From contig NZ_JOHS01000008.1 in the NCBI RefSeq assembly GCF_000725625.1, positions 124,001 through 188,000 of the forward strand: a DNA stretch of 64,000 nucleotides. The letters run 5' to 3'. Under the pieces are notes generated by a model that worked only from the letters and a program-made list of their open reading frames with translations, was not told the DNA's origin and ran no database searches. Shown one piece after another: positions 36,554 through 43,840 of the stretch (position 1 is the first letter of the stretch; every line of letters starts with the position of its first letter). This DNA comes from Streptomyces sp. NRRL F-6676. GTDB lineage: Bacteria; Actinomycetota; Actinomycetes; Streptomycetales; Streptomycetaceae. A program made the translations under genes and the position numbers.

Positions 36554-37222
36554 GTGACCACTCCTGCCCTGATCTCCCCGTCCGCGACGGCGGCCCCGGC
36601 CGACCGCGGCCACGCGAGGACCGAGCACACGAGGACCGACCACGTCCACGCGGCGAACGACGAGGCGACGACCGCCTGGGCGCTGGCCGCCCGCGCCGGC
36701 GACCCGGACGCCGTGGACCGTTTCGTCCGCGCCCTCCACCGTGACGTGCTGCGGTACGTCGCCCATCTGTGCGCCGACCCGCAGGCCGTCGACGACCTCG
36801 CCCAGGACACGTTCCTGCGGGCGCTCGGCAGCCTGCACCGTTTCGAGGGCCGTTCCTCGGCCCGCAGTTGGCTGCTGTCCATCGCCCGCCGTGCGGTGGC
36901 CGACAGTTTCCGTCAGGCGGCCGCGCGCCCCAGGCTCAGCGACGTCCCGGACTGGCGGCCGGTCGTCGAGCGGGCCCAGCCGCGCGGTCTGCCCGGCTTC
37001 GACGACGGCGTCGCACTCCTCGACCTCCTCGCCACGCTCCCCGCCGAGCGGCGCGAGGCGTTCGTACTCACCCAGTTCCTCGGACTGCCCTACGCGGAGG
37101 CGGCCGAGGTCGGCGACTGCCCCGTGGGCACGGTCCGCTCCCGTGTGGCCCGCGCCCGGGCGGCCCTGCTGGATCTGCTCACCGCGGCGGAGGGCACCTC
37201 TCCCGCCCTGACCGCCGCCTGA
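36554..37222 (+). CDS. ECF RNA polymerase sigma factor
   Basis: The 222-residue protein starts at GTG 36554, with AAGGAC upstream. Residues 1-38 form a Thr/His-rich extension. Sigma-2 (about 40-115) includes DAVDRFVRALHRDVLRYVAHLCADPQAVDDLAQDTFLRAL; sigma-4 (about 150-205) includes LLDLLATLPAERREAFVLTQFLGLPYAEAAEVGDCPVGTVRSRVARAR. The sequence resembles SigC-like ECF factors. No anti-sigma gene follows; the next gene is the SseB protein. The Met/His-rich membrane protein upstream could be a signal partner. SigC of M. tuberculosis has been linked to copper, but a parallel here is inference. Confidence 0.93.
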   Translation: MTTPALISPSATAAPADRGHARTEHTRTDHVHAANDEATTAWALAARAGDPDAVDRFVRALHRDVLRYVAHLCADPQAVDDLAQDTFLRALGSLHRFEGRSSARSWLLSIARRAVADSFRQAAARPRLSDVPDWRPVVERAQPRGLPGFDDGVALLDLLATLPAERREAFVLTQFLGLPYAEAAEVGDCPVGTVRSRVARARAALLDLLTAAEGTSPALTAA

Positions 37223-37309
37223 TTCCCGCCGCCGGTGCGCGCCGCGAAGGGCACGTACCGGCGGCGCATGGTCCGGTTGCGCCTGGGTAGACGCCCCGGG
37301 TCCGATCGG

Positions 37310-37323
37310 GCTGTTCGAACAGC
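37310..37323. promoter_or_regulatory. Perfect 14-bp palindrome upstream of the SseB gene
   Basis: GCTGTTCGAACAGC lies 35 bp upstream of the SseB start codon. A regulator dimer could bind it. It does not have the GAAC-N4-GTTC layout of the actinobacterial SOS box. Confidence 0.5.
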
Positions 37324-37357
37324 GGCCGGCCCGACCGCCACGACCTGGGAATTCGCC

Positions 37358-37759
37358 ATGACCACACCCGAAAACCCCCGCAGGACCACCGCCGTCCGGG
37401 ACGCGCTCAGCACGCTGCTGGTGGACGCGCAGGACACCGACGCGCTGGACACGCTGGCCGGGAGCGAGGTCCTGATCCCCGTGCCGGACGACGCCGCCGA
37501 CCAGGACGCCACCGATCCGGGCACGGTGGCGCTGCCCGTGCTCGAACAGCCGGGCGGGGAACCGACCGTGCCGGTGTTCACCTCGGAGGGGGAGATGGCG
37601 GACCTGCTGCCCTCCGTCTCCCGCTACCGCCTGGTCCCGCTCGGGGCGCTGGCGGCCCAGTGGCCGGCCGACGAGCTGTCCCTCACCATCGACGCCGCCT
37701 CACCGCACGGCCTCACCCTCGACTCGCAGGGGGTACGGAGCCGGCTGGCCCGGCCCTGA
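37358..37759 (+). CDS. SseB-family protein
   Basis: The 133-residue protein starts MTTPENPRRTTAVRDALSTLL. The SseB N-terminal domain pattern is seen in LDTLAGSEVLIPVPDD, VPVFTSEGEMADLLPSVSRYRLVPLGAL and LSLTIDAASPHGLTLDSQGV. In Streptomyces such proteins are soluble and of unknown function. The upstream palindrome at 37310 suggests its own regulation. A strong hairpin follows the stop. Confidence 0.83.
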   Translation: MTTPENPRRTTAVRDALSTLLVDAQDTDALDTLAGSEVLIPVPDDAADQDATDPGTVALPVLEQPGGEPTVPVFTSEGEMADLLPSVSRYRLVPLGALAAQWPADELSLTIDAASPHGLTLDSQGVRSRLARP

Positions 37760-37761
37760 GA

Positions 37762-37798
37762 CCCGCCGGCTGGCCCGCCCCCGAAAGGCGCCGGCGGG
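37762..37798. terminator. Bidirectional terminator between SseB and MarR genes
   Basis: CCCGCCGGC (37762-37770) and GCCGGCGGG (37790-37798) form a perfect 9-bp stem 2 bp after the SseB stop, before the convergent MarR gene. Confidence 0.7.
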
Positions 37799-37846
37799 CA
37801 CGGCCCGGCCGATGCCGGCCGGCCCGCTGCCCCTGGTGCCGTACCG

Positions 37847-38236
37847 TCAGCCGCTCAGTGTCCGCTCCAGCGCCGCCCGCTGGAGCGGACGCACCTCCGC
37901 GTGCAGCGCCCGGCCCTTCTCGGTCAGGGCGACCCAGACCCCGCGCCGGTCGTGCTCGCAGACGGAGCGCGTCACCAGACCGTCCTTCTCCAGCCGGCCG
38001 ATGAGCCGGGACAGCGCGCTCTGGCTGAGATGGACCCGGCCGACGAGGTTCTGCACCCGGCACTGCTCGCCCTCGCGCGGGGCCTGCGCGGAGAGCAGGT
38101 CGAGCACCTCGAAATCGCTGGCCCCCAGGCCGTGCGGGTGCAGCACACGGTCGATCTCGCACATCGTGCGCGCATGCACCGACAGGATGTCCCGCCACCG
38201 CTCCTCGAGCGGGGATGCGGCCGTCTTCGCTGACAT
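37847..38236 (-). CDS. MarR family transcriptional regulator
   Basis: The 129-residue protein starts MSAKTAASPLEERWRD. It has MarR winged-helix features: VGRVHLSQSALSRLIGRLEKDGLVTRSVCEHDRRGVWVALTEKGRAL. The VOC gene lies upstream on the same strand with 42 bp between. The dyad at 38266-38279 in this gap is probably its own operator. Inducer and other targets unknown. Confidence 0.92.
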   Translation of the reverse strand: MSAKTAASPLEERWRDILSVHARTMCEIDRVLHPHGLGASDFEVLDLLSAQAPREGEQCRVQNLVGRVHLSQSALSRLIGRLEKDGLVTRSVCEHDRRGVWVALTEKGRALHAEVRPLQRAALERTLSG

Positions 38237-38265
38237 ACCCGAACGGTAACAGAATCCGGCCATTC

Positions 38266-38279
38266 GTTGACTATGCAAC
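38266..38279. promoter_or_regulatory. Candidate MarR operator
   Basis: GTTGACTATGCAAC is a dyad with GTTG/CAAC arms, about 30 bp upstream of the MarR start codon. On the minus strand it includes TTGCAT, a possible -35 element. It suggests autorepression. Confidence 0.55.
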
Positions 38280-38632
38280 TAACTCTGGGCCGCGTCCTCG
38301 GTGAGGCCCAGCAGGTTGCCGTCCGCGTCCTTCAGGAAGGCGATCAGCTTCCCGCCGCCGACGTCCTGCACGTCCTGCAACACCTCGGCGCCGACCTCGC
38401 GCAGTGCGGCGACGCGGGCCCGGATGTCGCTCACGTGCCAGTAGGGGACCGGACCGGTCATTCCCCTGGCGTGCCCGTTGGGGTCGAGCCCGATGTCCTG
38501 CCCGGCGTCCTTGAAGCCCACGTAGTACGGCTCGTCGGCGTACGGCTCCGTCTCCAGCAGCGCCCTGAACACCGCCTTCGCCCGCTCGAGGTCCTTGACG
38601 GGGTAGATGACGGTCTGCACTCCACCGGTCAT
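38279..38632 (-). CDS. VOC family (glyoxalase/bleomycin-resistance fold) protein
   Basis: The 117-residue protein is a single VOC unit: MTGGVQTVIYPVKDLERAKAVFRALLETEPYADEPYYVGFK, then VPYWHVSDIRARVAALREVGAEVLQDVQDVGGGKLIAFLKDADGNLLGLTED. The penultimate strand keeps the D-x-DGN-x-LGL metal-side motif. It may bind a small molecule or metal and protect against or sense a toxic compound; no substrate is evident. Its stop is 42 bp from the MarR start, so the two probably form an operon. Confidence 0.87.
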   Translation of the reverse strand: MTGGVQTVIYPVKDLERAKAVFRALLETEPYADEPYYVGFKDAGQDIGLDPNGHARGMTGPVPYWHVSDIRARVAALREVGAEVLQDVQDVGGGKLIAFLKDADGNLLGLTEDAAQS

Positions 38633-38854
38633 GGCGGCGACTCCTCGGCTCTCGTACGGTCCGCGGCCGTCCGGCCCCGGTGATTCCACGCTAGGCGGGG
38701 GAGCCGCCCGTCGGCTTCTCGAAAACTGACCGGTTCCGAGGGCCCGGCCCACGCGCGCCGCCACCCCCCGGGCGACTTCGGCCCATTACCCCCTCTGCGC
38801 GACCCCCCGCCCCACGTCACAGTGGGCAGCGCGAGGTCGTCAGGAAGGGGCGCC

Positions 38855-39106
38855 GTGCTGAAGTCACCCATGGGCGGCGGCGGGATCCGCCGCCGCATCC
38901 TGGAGCTGCTGGTGGAACACGACGGCGCCACCGCCCCCGCCGTCGCCGCACGGCTCGGCATACCCCCCGATCTCGCCCGCGCCCATCTCGACTTCCTCAC
39001 CGCCGCCCGTCTGCTGCGCACCGAACGCACCGGCGGGCGGACGCGCTACCACCGCGACGAGGCACGCATCGCGGAGGCCCGCGATCTGTTCGAGACGGGG
39101 TGGTAG
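38855..39106 (+). CDS. Small winged-helix DNA-binding protein
   Basis: The 83-residue protein starts at GTG 38855, after AGGAAGGGG. It is almost entirely one winged helix: IRRRILELLVEHDGATAPAVAARLGIPPDLARAHLDFLTAARLLRTERTGGRTRYHRDEARI. This matches compact ArsR/MarR-like regulators without an extra ligand domain. It diverges from the VOC/MarR operon and lies upstream of the fluoride operon, separated by 313 bp. Target unknown. Confidence 0.7.
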   Translation: MLKSPMGGGGIRRRILELLVEHDGATAPAVAARLGIPPDLARAHLDFLTAARLLRTERTGGRTRYHRDEARIAEARDLFETGW

Positions 39107-39419
39107 CCGCCCCCGGGCACCGACGTCCCCGGGCACCGACATCCCCGGGCACCGACGTCCCCGGACACCGGAGCCCCGGCTTCCGGGGCCCCCTCCCCCC
39201 GGTGCCCTCCGAACCCCAATGCCCTCCGAACCCCGGTCTCCCGGCGGCCGTTCGCACGCCCTCCGCCCCGCGCGATAGCCTTGCGACCGGCCGCGACCCC
39301 GTGTCGCGGCGCGGCGGTGGGGCCCGCCGTACCCGAACCGCGGCAGGGTCGCCGCCAACGGTCCCTACTTGCACCCGAGCGTGCCCGGCCGACCGGGCCC
39401 CGGCGAGTAGGAGCAGTCC
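39107..39419. repeat. Intergenic region with four 16-bp tandem repeats
   Basis: Four copies of a 16-bp unit CCCCGGGCACCGACGT run from 39111 to 39174, the last one degenerate. Two copies of a unit TGCCCTCCGAACCCC follow near 39203-39236. The remaining stretch to 39419 should contain the fluoride operon promoter. No fluoride-riboswitch signature was recognised there. Confidence 0.75.
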
Positions 39420-39908
39420 ATGACGGTCCCGCACCCCGACCGCGTCGACGACGAAACCCCCGCGCCCACCGCCCCCACGCCCGTGCGCCGCCCGCCCGTG
39501 TGGCGCGGCCAGGGCCGCGCGGTCGCGGTGGTCGCGCTCGGCGGCGCCCTCGGTGCCACCGCCCGCTACGCCGCCGGCCTGCTGTGGCCGACCGCCACGG
39601 ACGGCTTCCCCTGGGCCACCCTGTGGGTCAACGTCGTCGGGTGCGCCGTGATCGGCGTCTTCATGACGCTTCTCGCCGAGGCGTGGACCGCCCACCCCCT
39701 CGTCCGGCCCTTCTTCGGCACCGGCGTGCTCGGCGGCTTCACCACGTTCTCGACGTACGCCGTCGACATCGAGAAGCTCCTCGACGCGGGCCACCCCCGC
39801 ACCGGCCTCGCCTACCTCGCCGCCACCCTGCTCGCGGCCCTGGCCGCGGTGTGGCTCGCCGCGACCGCCACCCACCGCCTCCTGCGTTCGACCCGGAGCC
39901 CCCGATGA
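39420..39908 (+). CDS. crcB: CrcB/Fluc fluoride channel subunit
   Basis: The 162-residue protein has a hydrophilic N-terminal extension of about 28 residues, then four membrane helices. Fluc motifs are visible: [15 protein letters not shown] in TM1, [15 protein letters not shown] in TM2 and [15 protein letters not shown] in TM3 (the Phe/Ser-Thr fluoride track). Fluc proteins work as antiparallel dimers that export fluoride. It overlaps the next gene by 4 bp (ATGA). Confidence 0.93.
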   Translation: MTVPHPDRVDDETPAPTAPTPVRRPPVWRGQGRAVAVVALGGALGATARYAAGLLWPTATDGFPWATLWVNVVGCAVIGVFMTLLAEAWTAHPLVRPFFGTGVLGGFTTFSTYAVDIEKLLDAGHPRTGLAYLAATLLAALAAVWLAATATHRLLRSTRSPR

Positions 39909-40315
39909 CCCTTCCCCTTCGCCGCGCGCTGCGCCTGACCGTGATCGTCGGCGAGTGCGACACCTGGCACCACAGGCCCCTCTACGCGGAGATCGTGCAC
40001 CGCGCCCACGCCGCCGGGCTCGCCGGGGCGAGCGTGTTCCGCGGCGTCGAGGGGTTCGGCGCCTCCTCGGTGATCCACACCTCCCGGCTGCTCTCGCTCA
40101 GCGAGGACCTCCCGGTGGCCGTCGTCGTCGTGGACGCCGAGGACCGGGTACGGGCCTTCCTGCCCTCGATCGAGGAGTTGCTCACCGGGGGAGCCGCCGT
40201 CCTCGACACATGCGAGCTGCTCACCCCCGCCCGCCCGGGCGACGGCGCACGGGACCCCGGCGGCCCCGGACGACACCCGGACGAACCGGACCCGGAAGGT
40301 AAGAACTCGTTGTGA
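39905..40315 (+). CDS. DUF190 family protein of the fluoride operon
   Basis: The 136-residue protein has the DUF190 pattern [69 protein letters not shown]. This is a ferredoxin-like/PII-like small protein found next to crcB in many bacteria. Its position between two crcB genes, with 4-bp overlaps on both sides, indicates translational coupling. It may sense or regulate the channel; no activity is established. The C-terminal 30 residues are disordered and acidic. Confidence 0.92.
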   Translation: MTLPLRRALRLTVIVGECDTWHHRPLYAEIVHRAHAAGLAGASVFRGVEGFGASSVIHTSRLLSLSEDLPVAVVVVDAEDRVRAFLPSIEELLTGGAAVLDTCELLTPARPGDGARDPGGPGRHPDEPDPEGKNSL

Positions 40316-40683
40316 ACTGGCTGCTGGTCGTCGTGGGCGCCATGGCCGGCGCCCCGCTGCGCTATCTCACCGACCGTGCGGTGCAGTCCCGGCACGACTC
40401 GGTCTTCCCCTGGGGGACCTTCGTGGTCAACGTCGCCGGCTGCGTGGTCCTCGGCCTCCTGACCGGCGCCGCGGCCGCGGGCGCCGCAGGCTCCCGGCTG
40501 CAACTGCTGGTGGGCACCGGTCTCTGCGGGGCCCTGACCACCTACTCGACGTTCTCCTACGAGACCCTGCGCCTCGCCCAGGACGGCGCCCGCTCCTACG
40601 CGGCCCTCAACGCGACGGCGAGCGTGGCGGCCGGGCTCGGCGCGGCCTTCGCCGGTGTCTCGCTCGCCGGCGCCCTGTGGTGA
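40312..40683 (+). CDS. crcB: CrcB/Fluc fluoride channel second subunit
   Basis: The 123-residue protein has four membrane helices: [36 protein letters not shown], and [18 protein letters not shown] with the TTYSTF fluoride track. It is shorter than CrcB1 and lacks the N-terminal extension. Paired crcB genes of this kind can make a heterodimeric channel in which each subunit takes one fixed orientation. It starts at GTG overlapping the DUF190 stop. Confidence 0.93.
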   Translation: MNWLLVVVGAMAGAPLRYLTDRAVQSRHDSVFPWGTFVVNVAGCVVLGLLTGAAAAGAAGSRLQLLVGTGLCGALTTYSTFSYETLRLAQDGARSYAALNATASVAAGLGAAFAGVSLAGALW

Positions 40684-40879
40684 GGCGGGTGGACCGTGGC
40701 GGTGAAGAGGCCCGCACACACGTGTAGTAAGACTGTCCCCGCCACCCCCGCGCCGCCGGTACCCCGTTGGTAAGACACTCCCCGCCGAGCAGCTTGCCGC
40801 GGCCCGTCGCCGTCCTTACGTGCACGTGCGTTCCTCACGTGTCCGTACTTTTCCTCTTCCGCGAGCAGAACTGGATCCC

Positions 40880-41716
40880 ATGAGCGTCATCAACGTCGGT
40901 CAGGCCGTCGTCCTCGGAGCCGTCGAGGGGGTGACCGAGTTCCTGCCCGTCTCCTCCACCGGCCATCTGAAGATCACCGAGGGGCTGATGGGCATTCCCG
41001 TCGACAACGACGCCGTCGTCGGGTTCTCGGCCGTCATCCAGGTCGGTGCGATCGCCGCGGTGCTCGTGTACTTCTTCAAGGACATCGTGCGGATCGTCTC
41101 CGCCTGGGGCCGCGGACTGGCGAACAAGGAGGAGCGGTACCACCACGACTACAAGTTCGCCTGGTGGGTGATCTACGCGACGATCCCGATCGTGATCGTC
41201 GGCCTCGCCGCCAAGCCGCTGATCGAGGGTCCGCTGGCCTCGCTGTGGGTGGTGGCGGGCTCGCTGATCGTCGGCAGCGGGGTGATGTGGGCGGCCGACC
41301 AGATGGGCCGGCACAAGCGGGGCGAGGACGACACGTCGTTCAAGGACGCGATGCTGGTCGGCACCTCGCAGATCCTCGCGCTGCTCTTCCCCGGCTTCTC
41401 CCGCTCCGGCGCGACGATGTCCACGGCACTCATCCTCGACCTGGACCGGGTCGCCGCGACCCGGCTGTCGTTCTTCCTCGGCATCCCCGCGCTCACCGGC
41501 GCCGGTCTGTACGAGCTGAAGGACGCGCTGGGCGCCGGCGTGGGTGTCGCGCCGCTGGCCACGGGCACGATCGTGTCGTTCGTGGTGGCCTACGCGTCCA
41601 TCGCCTGGCTGCTGAAGTTCGTCGCCAAGCACTCCTTCAACGCGTTCGTGATCTACCGGATCGTGATCGGCGTGGCCCTGATGGGGCTGCTCGGCGCAGG
41701 TGTGCTCGACGCCTGA
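40880..41716 (+). CDS. uppP: Undecaprenyl-diphosphatase
   Basis: The 278-residue protein has about eight membrane helices and the two BacA/UppP signatures: VEGVTEFLPVSSTGHL (residues 15-30, with catalytic Glu17/His29 type residues) and FPGFSRSGATMST (about 171-183). It dephosphorylates undecaprenyl diphosphate so the lipid carrier can be reused in peptidoglycan synthesis, and confers bacitracin tolerance. It is a single gene with its own terminator. Confidence 0.95.
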   Translation: MSVINVGQAVVLGAVEGVTEFLPVSSTGHLKITEGLMGIPVDNDAVVGFSAVIQVGAIAAVLVYFFKDIVRIVSAWGRGLANKEERYHHDYKFAWWVIYATIPIVIVGLAAKPLIEGPLASLWVVAGSLIVGSGVMWAADQMGRHKRGEDDTSFKDAMLVGTSQILALLFPGFSRSGATMSTALILDLDRVAATRLSFFLGIPALTGAGLYELKDALGAGVGVAPLATGTIVSFVVAYASIAWLLKFVAKHSFNAFVIYRIVIGVALMGLLGAGVLDA

Positions 41717-41727
41717 CACTTGTTCGC

Positions 41728-41757
41728 GGGGGTGCGGGCCGCGTGGTCCGCACCCCC
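41728..41757 (+). terminator. Terminator after uppP
   Basis: GGGGGTGCGG (41728-41737) and CCGCACCCCC (41748-41757) form a perfect 10-bp stem, 11 bp after the uppP stop. Confidence 0.8.
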
Positions 41758-41765
41758 GGCCCCGT

Positions 41766-41795
41766 TTGACAGAAACGTTTCGGCGGACGCAGGAT
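41766..41795 (+). promoter_or_regulatory. Promoter with embedded palindrome, FadR/asparaginase operon
   Basis: A consensus -35 TTGACA (41766-41771) is followed by 18 bp and a -10-like CAGGAT (41790-41795). The spacer begins with the perfect palindrome GAAACGTTTC (41772-41781), well placed for repression by the FadR-type regulator whose GTG is 6 bp after the -10. Confidence 0.6.
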
Positions 41796-41801
41796 CGGCC
41801 C

Positions 41802-42539
41802 GTGAACCTGTCAGACAGCCAGACAGCGGGTCAGGGCCCCCGGCAGGCGGCCGGGCGGGGCCCGCGGCGGGTCAGCGCCATGGAGGCGGTACTCACCCAT
41901 CTGCGCGGCGCGATAGAGCGCGGCGAGTACGCCATCGGCGAGCGGCTGCCCTCCGAGGCCGAGCTGTGCCGCACCCTGGAGGTCAGCCGGCCCGTGCTGC
42001 GGGAGGCCCTGCGGGCCCTTCAGACCATGGGGCTGACCGTCTCCCGGACCGGCCGGGGCACCTTCGTCGTCGCCGACACCGTCGAGGACCCCACCTTCGG
42101 CGACTACACCGCCGCCCACCTGCTCGAAGTGCGCCGCCATGTCGAGATCCCCGTCGCCGGCTACGCGGCACTGCGCCGCACCCCGGACGACCTGGACCGG
42201 CTGACGCACCTCCTGGACCGCATGGAGCGGGAGACGGACACCGTCGCCTGGGTGGCGATGGACACCCTCTTCCATCTCAGCGTGGCCGAAGCCGCCCAGA
42301 ACCCGGTCTTCCGCCGGGTGATCGAGGAGATCCGGGACGCGCTGGCCCGCCAGTCGGCCTTCCTCAACGATCTGGGCGGCCGGCGCGAGCAGTCGAACCG
42401 CGAGCACCGCGCGCTCGTCGAGGCCCTCGCCGACGGCTCGGAGCAGGACGCGGTGCGGGCCATGTCCCACCATCTCGACCGGGTCGAGACGACCCTGACC
42501 GACATCGTGCGCCCGGCGCGCACGGGTACCCCCACGTGA
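41802..42539 (+). CDS. GntR/FadR-family transcriptional regulator
   Basis: The 245-residue protein has a GntR winged helix (about residues 28-90, AIERGEYAIGERLPSEAELCRTLEVSRPVLREALRALQTMGL) and a FadR-type all-helical ligand domain, FCD. His/Asp residues that can bind a metal occur in LLEVRRHVEIP and SNREHRALVEAL. The ligand is probably a carboxylate; with the asparaginase gene coupled to it, asparagine or aspartate would be plausible. The stop overlaps the next gene start. Confidence 0.9.
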   Translation: MNLSDSQTAGQGPRQAAGRGPRRVSAMEAVLTHLRGAIERGEYAIGERLPSEAELCRTLEVSRPVLREALRALQTMGLTVSRTGRGTFVVADTVEDPTFGDYTAAHLLEVRRHVEIPVAGYAALRRTPDDLDRLTHLLDRMERETDTVAWVAMDTLFHLSVAEAAQNPVFRRVIEEIRDALARQSAFLNDLGGRREQSNREHRALVEALADGSEQDAVRAMSHHLDRVETTLTDIVRPARTGTPT

Positions 42540-43609
42540 GGCGGAGCGGAGCGTTGAGCGAGCAGCGGCAGTATCAGGGTTCTGGGCCCGGGGCTACGGG
42601 GGATACCGGGGCCGGCGTGGCCGATGCTCCCGTGGTGCGTGAGCCCCGTCACGCGCCCGTCGCGCATGTGGTGCGCGGGGGGCTCGTCGAAGGGGTGCAC
42701 TACGGGTCGGTCGTCGTCCTCGGTGCCGACGGGGAGGTGCTGCTGGACGTCGGCGACACCGAGGCCGCGTTCTATCCGCGCTCGGCGCTCAAGCCCGTCC
42801 AGGCGGTCGCCATGGTGCGTGCCGGGCTGCCGCTCGACGGGGAACTGCTGGCGCTGGCCGCGGCGAGCCACTCCGGGGAGGAGCGGCACCTCGACGGCGT
42901 CCGCCGCATCCTCGGGCAGGCGGGGCTCGGCGAGGGCGAGCTGCGCAATGTGCCCGATCTGCCGTTCGGGGCGGGGGAGCGGGACGCGTGGATCCGGGCG
43001 GGGCGGGGGCCGTCGCGGTCGGCCCAGAACTGTTCGGGCAAGCATGCGGCGATGCTGTACACGTGCCGGGTGAACGGGTGGTCGCTGGAGGACTACCTCG
43101 ACCCCGGGCACCCGTTGCAGCGGGCGATCGCCGCGACCGTCGAGGAGCTGACCGGGCAGCGGATCGCCCGGGTCAGCGTCGACGGCTGCGGTGCGCCGCT
43201 GTTCGCCGTCTCCCTGCGGGGGCTGGCGCGGGCGGCGGCCCGGCTCACCACCGCGCCGGCCGGGACGGCGCGGGCGCGGGTGGCGGACGCGGTGCGGGGG
43301 CATGCGGAGATGGCGTCCGGGCGGGGGCGTGACGTGGCGGCGCTGATGGGGGCGGTGCCGGGTGTGTTGTCCAAGGACGGGTTCGAGGGGGTGCAGGTCG
43401 CGGCGCTGCCGGATGGGCGGGCGGTGGCGGTGAAGGTGTCGGACGGGGCGGAGCGGGCGAGGGTGCCGGTGATGGCCGCGGGGTTGGAGTGGGCGGGAGT
43501 GGAGCGGGGGGTGCTGGGGGCGTTCGCGGGGGCGACGTTGCTGGGCGGCGGGCGGCCGGTGGGGGCGGTCACCGTGGCGCCGCCGTTGGCGATGCCTGTG
43601 GGCGGGTGA
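42536..43609 (+). CDS. Asparaginase (bacterial type II-like, AsnA family)
   Basis: The protein has 357 residues from GTG 42536, which overlaps the regulator stop as GTGA; TTG 42554, after GGAGCG, is the alternative. Family signatures are GSVVVLGADGEVLLDVGDTEAAFYPRSALKPVQAVAM, SHSGEERHLDGVRR, NCSGKHAAMLYTCRVNGW and VDGCGAPLFAVSL. This family is distinct from classical AnsA/AnsB and is common in actinobacteria and rhizobia; it hydrolyses L-asparagine to aspartate and ammonia. It lacks a signal peptide. The operon with a FadR regulator suggests substrate-inducible expression. Confidence 0.9.
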   Translation: MRRSGALSEQRQYQGSGPGATGDTGAGVADAPVVREPRHAPVAHVVRGGLVEGVHYGSVVVLGADGEVLLDVGDTEAAFYPRSALKPVQAVAMVRAGLPLDGELLALAAASHSGEERHLDGVRRILGQAGLGEGELRNVPDLPFGAGERDAWIRAGRGPSRSAQNCSGKHAAMLYTCRVNGWSLEDYLDPGHPLQRAIAATVEELTGQRIARVSVDGCGAPLFAVSLRGLARAAARLTTAPAGTARARVADAVRGHAEMASGRGRDVAALMGAVPGVLSKDGFEGVQVAALPDGRAVAVKVSDGAERARVPVMAAGLEWAGVERGVLGAFAGATLLGGGRPVGAVTVAPPLAMPVGG

Positions 43610-43770
43610 GGTTCACGGCGTTTCCTCGCCCCCGCCGCCCCTACCCTTCCCGTCCCCCAGGGGCTCCGCCCCTTCGACCCCGGGTGGGTGGGACGCGGGG
43701 GCTCCGCCCCCTGGTTCCCCGAGCAATGCCTGGGGCCGCGCCCCAAAGCCCCGGCCCGCCCCGATCACCC

Positions 43771-43798
43771 CAGGGGCGCGGGGAACTGCGCGACCAGT
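43771..43798. repeat. Dispersed element, reverse orientation
   Basis: CAGGGGCGCGGGGAACTGCGCGACCAG is the inverse of the element seen at 4631, 13331, 16501 and 35507. It lies between convergent genes. The 231-bp gap also holds GGGGCTCCGCCCC palindromes (43661-43712). Confidence 0.7.
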
Positions 43799-43840
43799 CA
43801 CCTTCCCGCCCGCACCCGCCAACTCACCGCACCCGCCAAC

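Noticed and set aside
37310..37323. SOS box (LexA site) at the TTCGAA palindrome
   Set aside because: GCTGTTCGAACAGC has the arms in the opposite order to the actinobacterial GAAC-N4-GTTC site, so LexA binding is not supported.
39175..39419. Fluoride riboswitch upstream of crcB
   Set aside because: The conserved aptamer start (GGNGAUG with later pairing segments) was not found by eye. A covariance-model search would decide.
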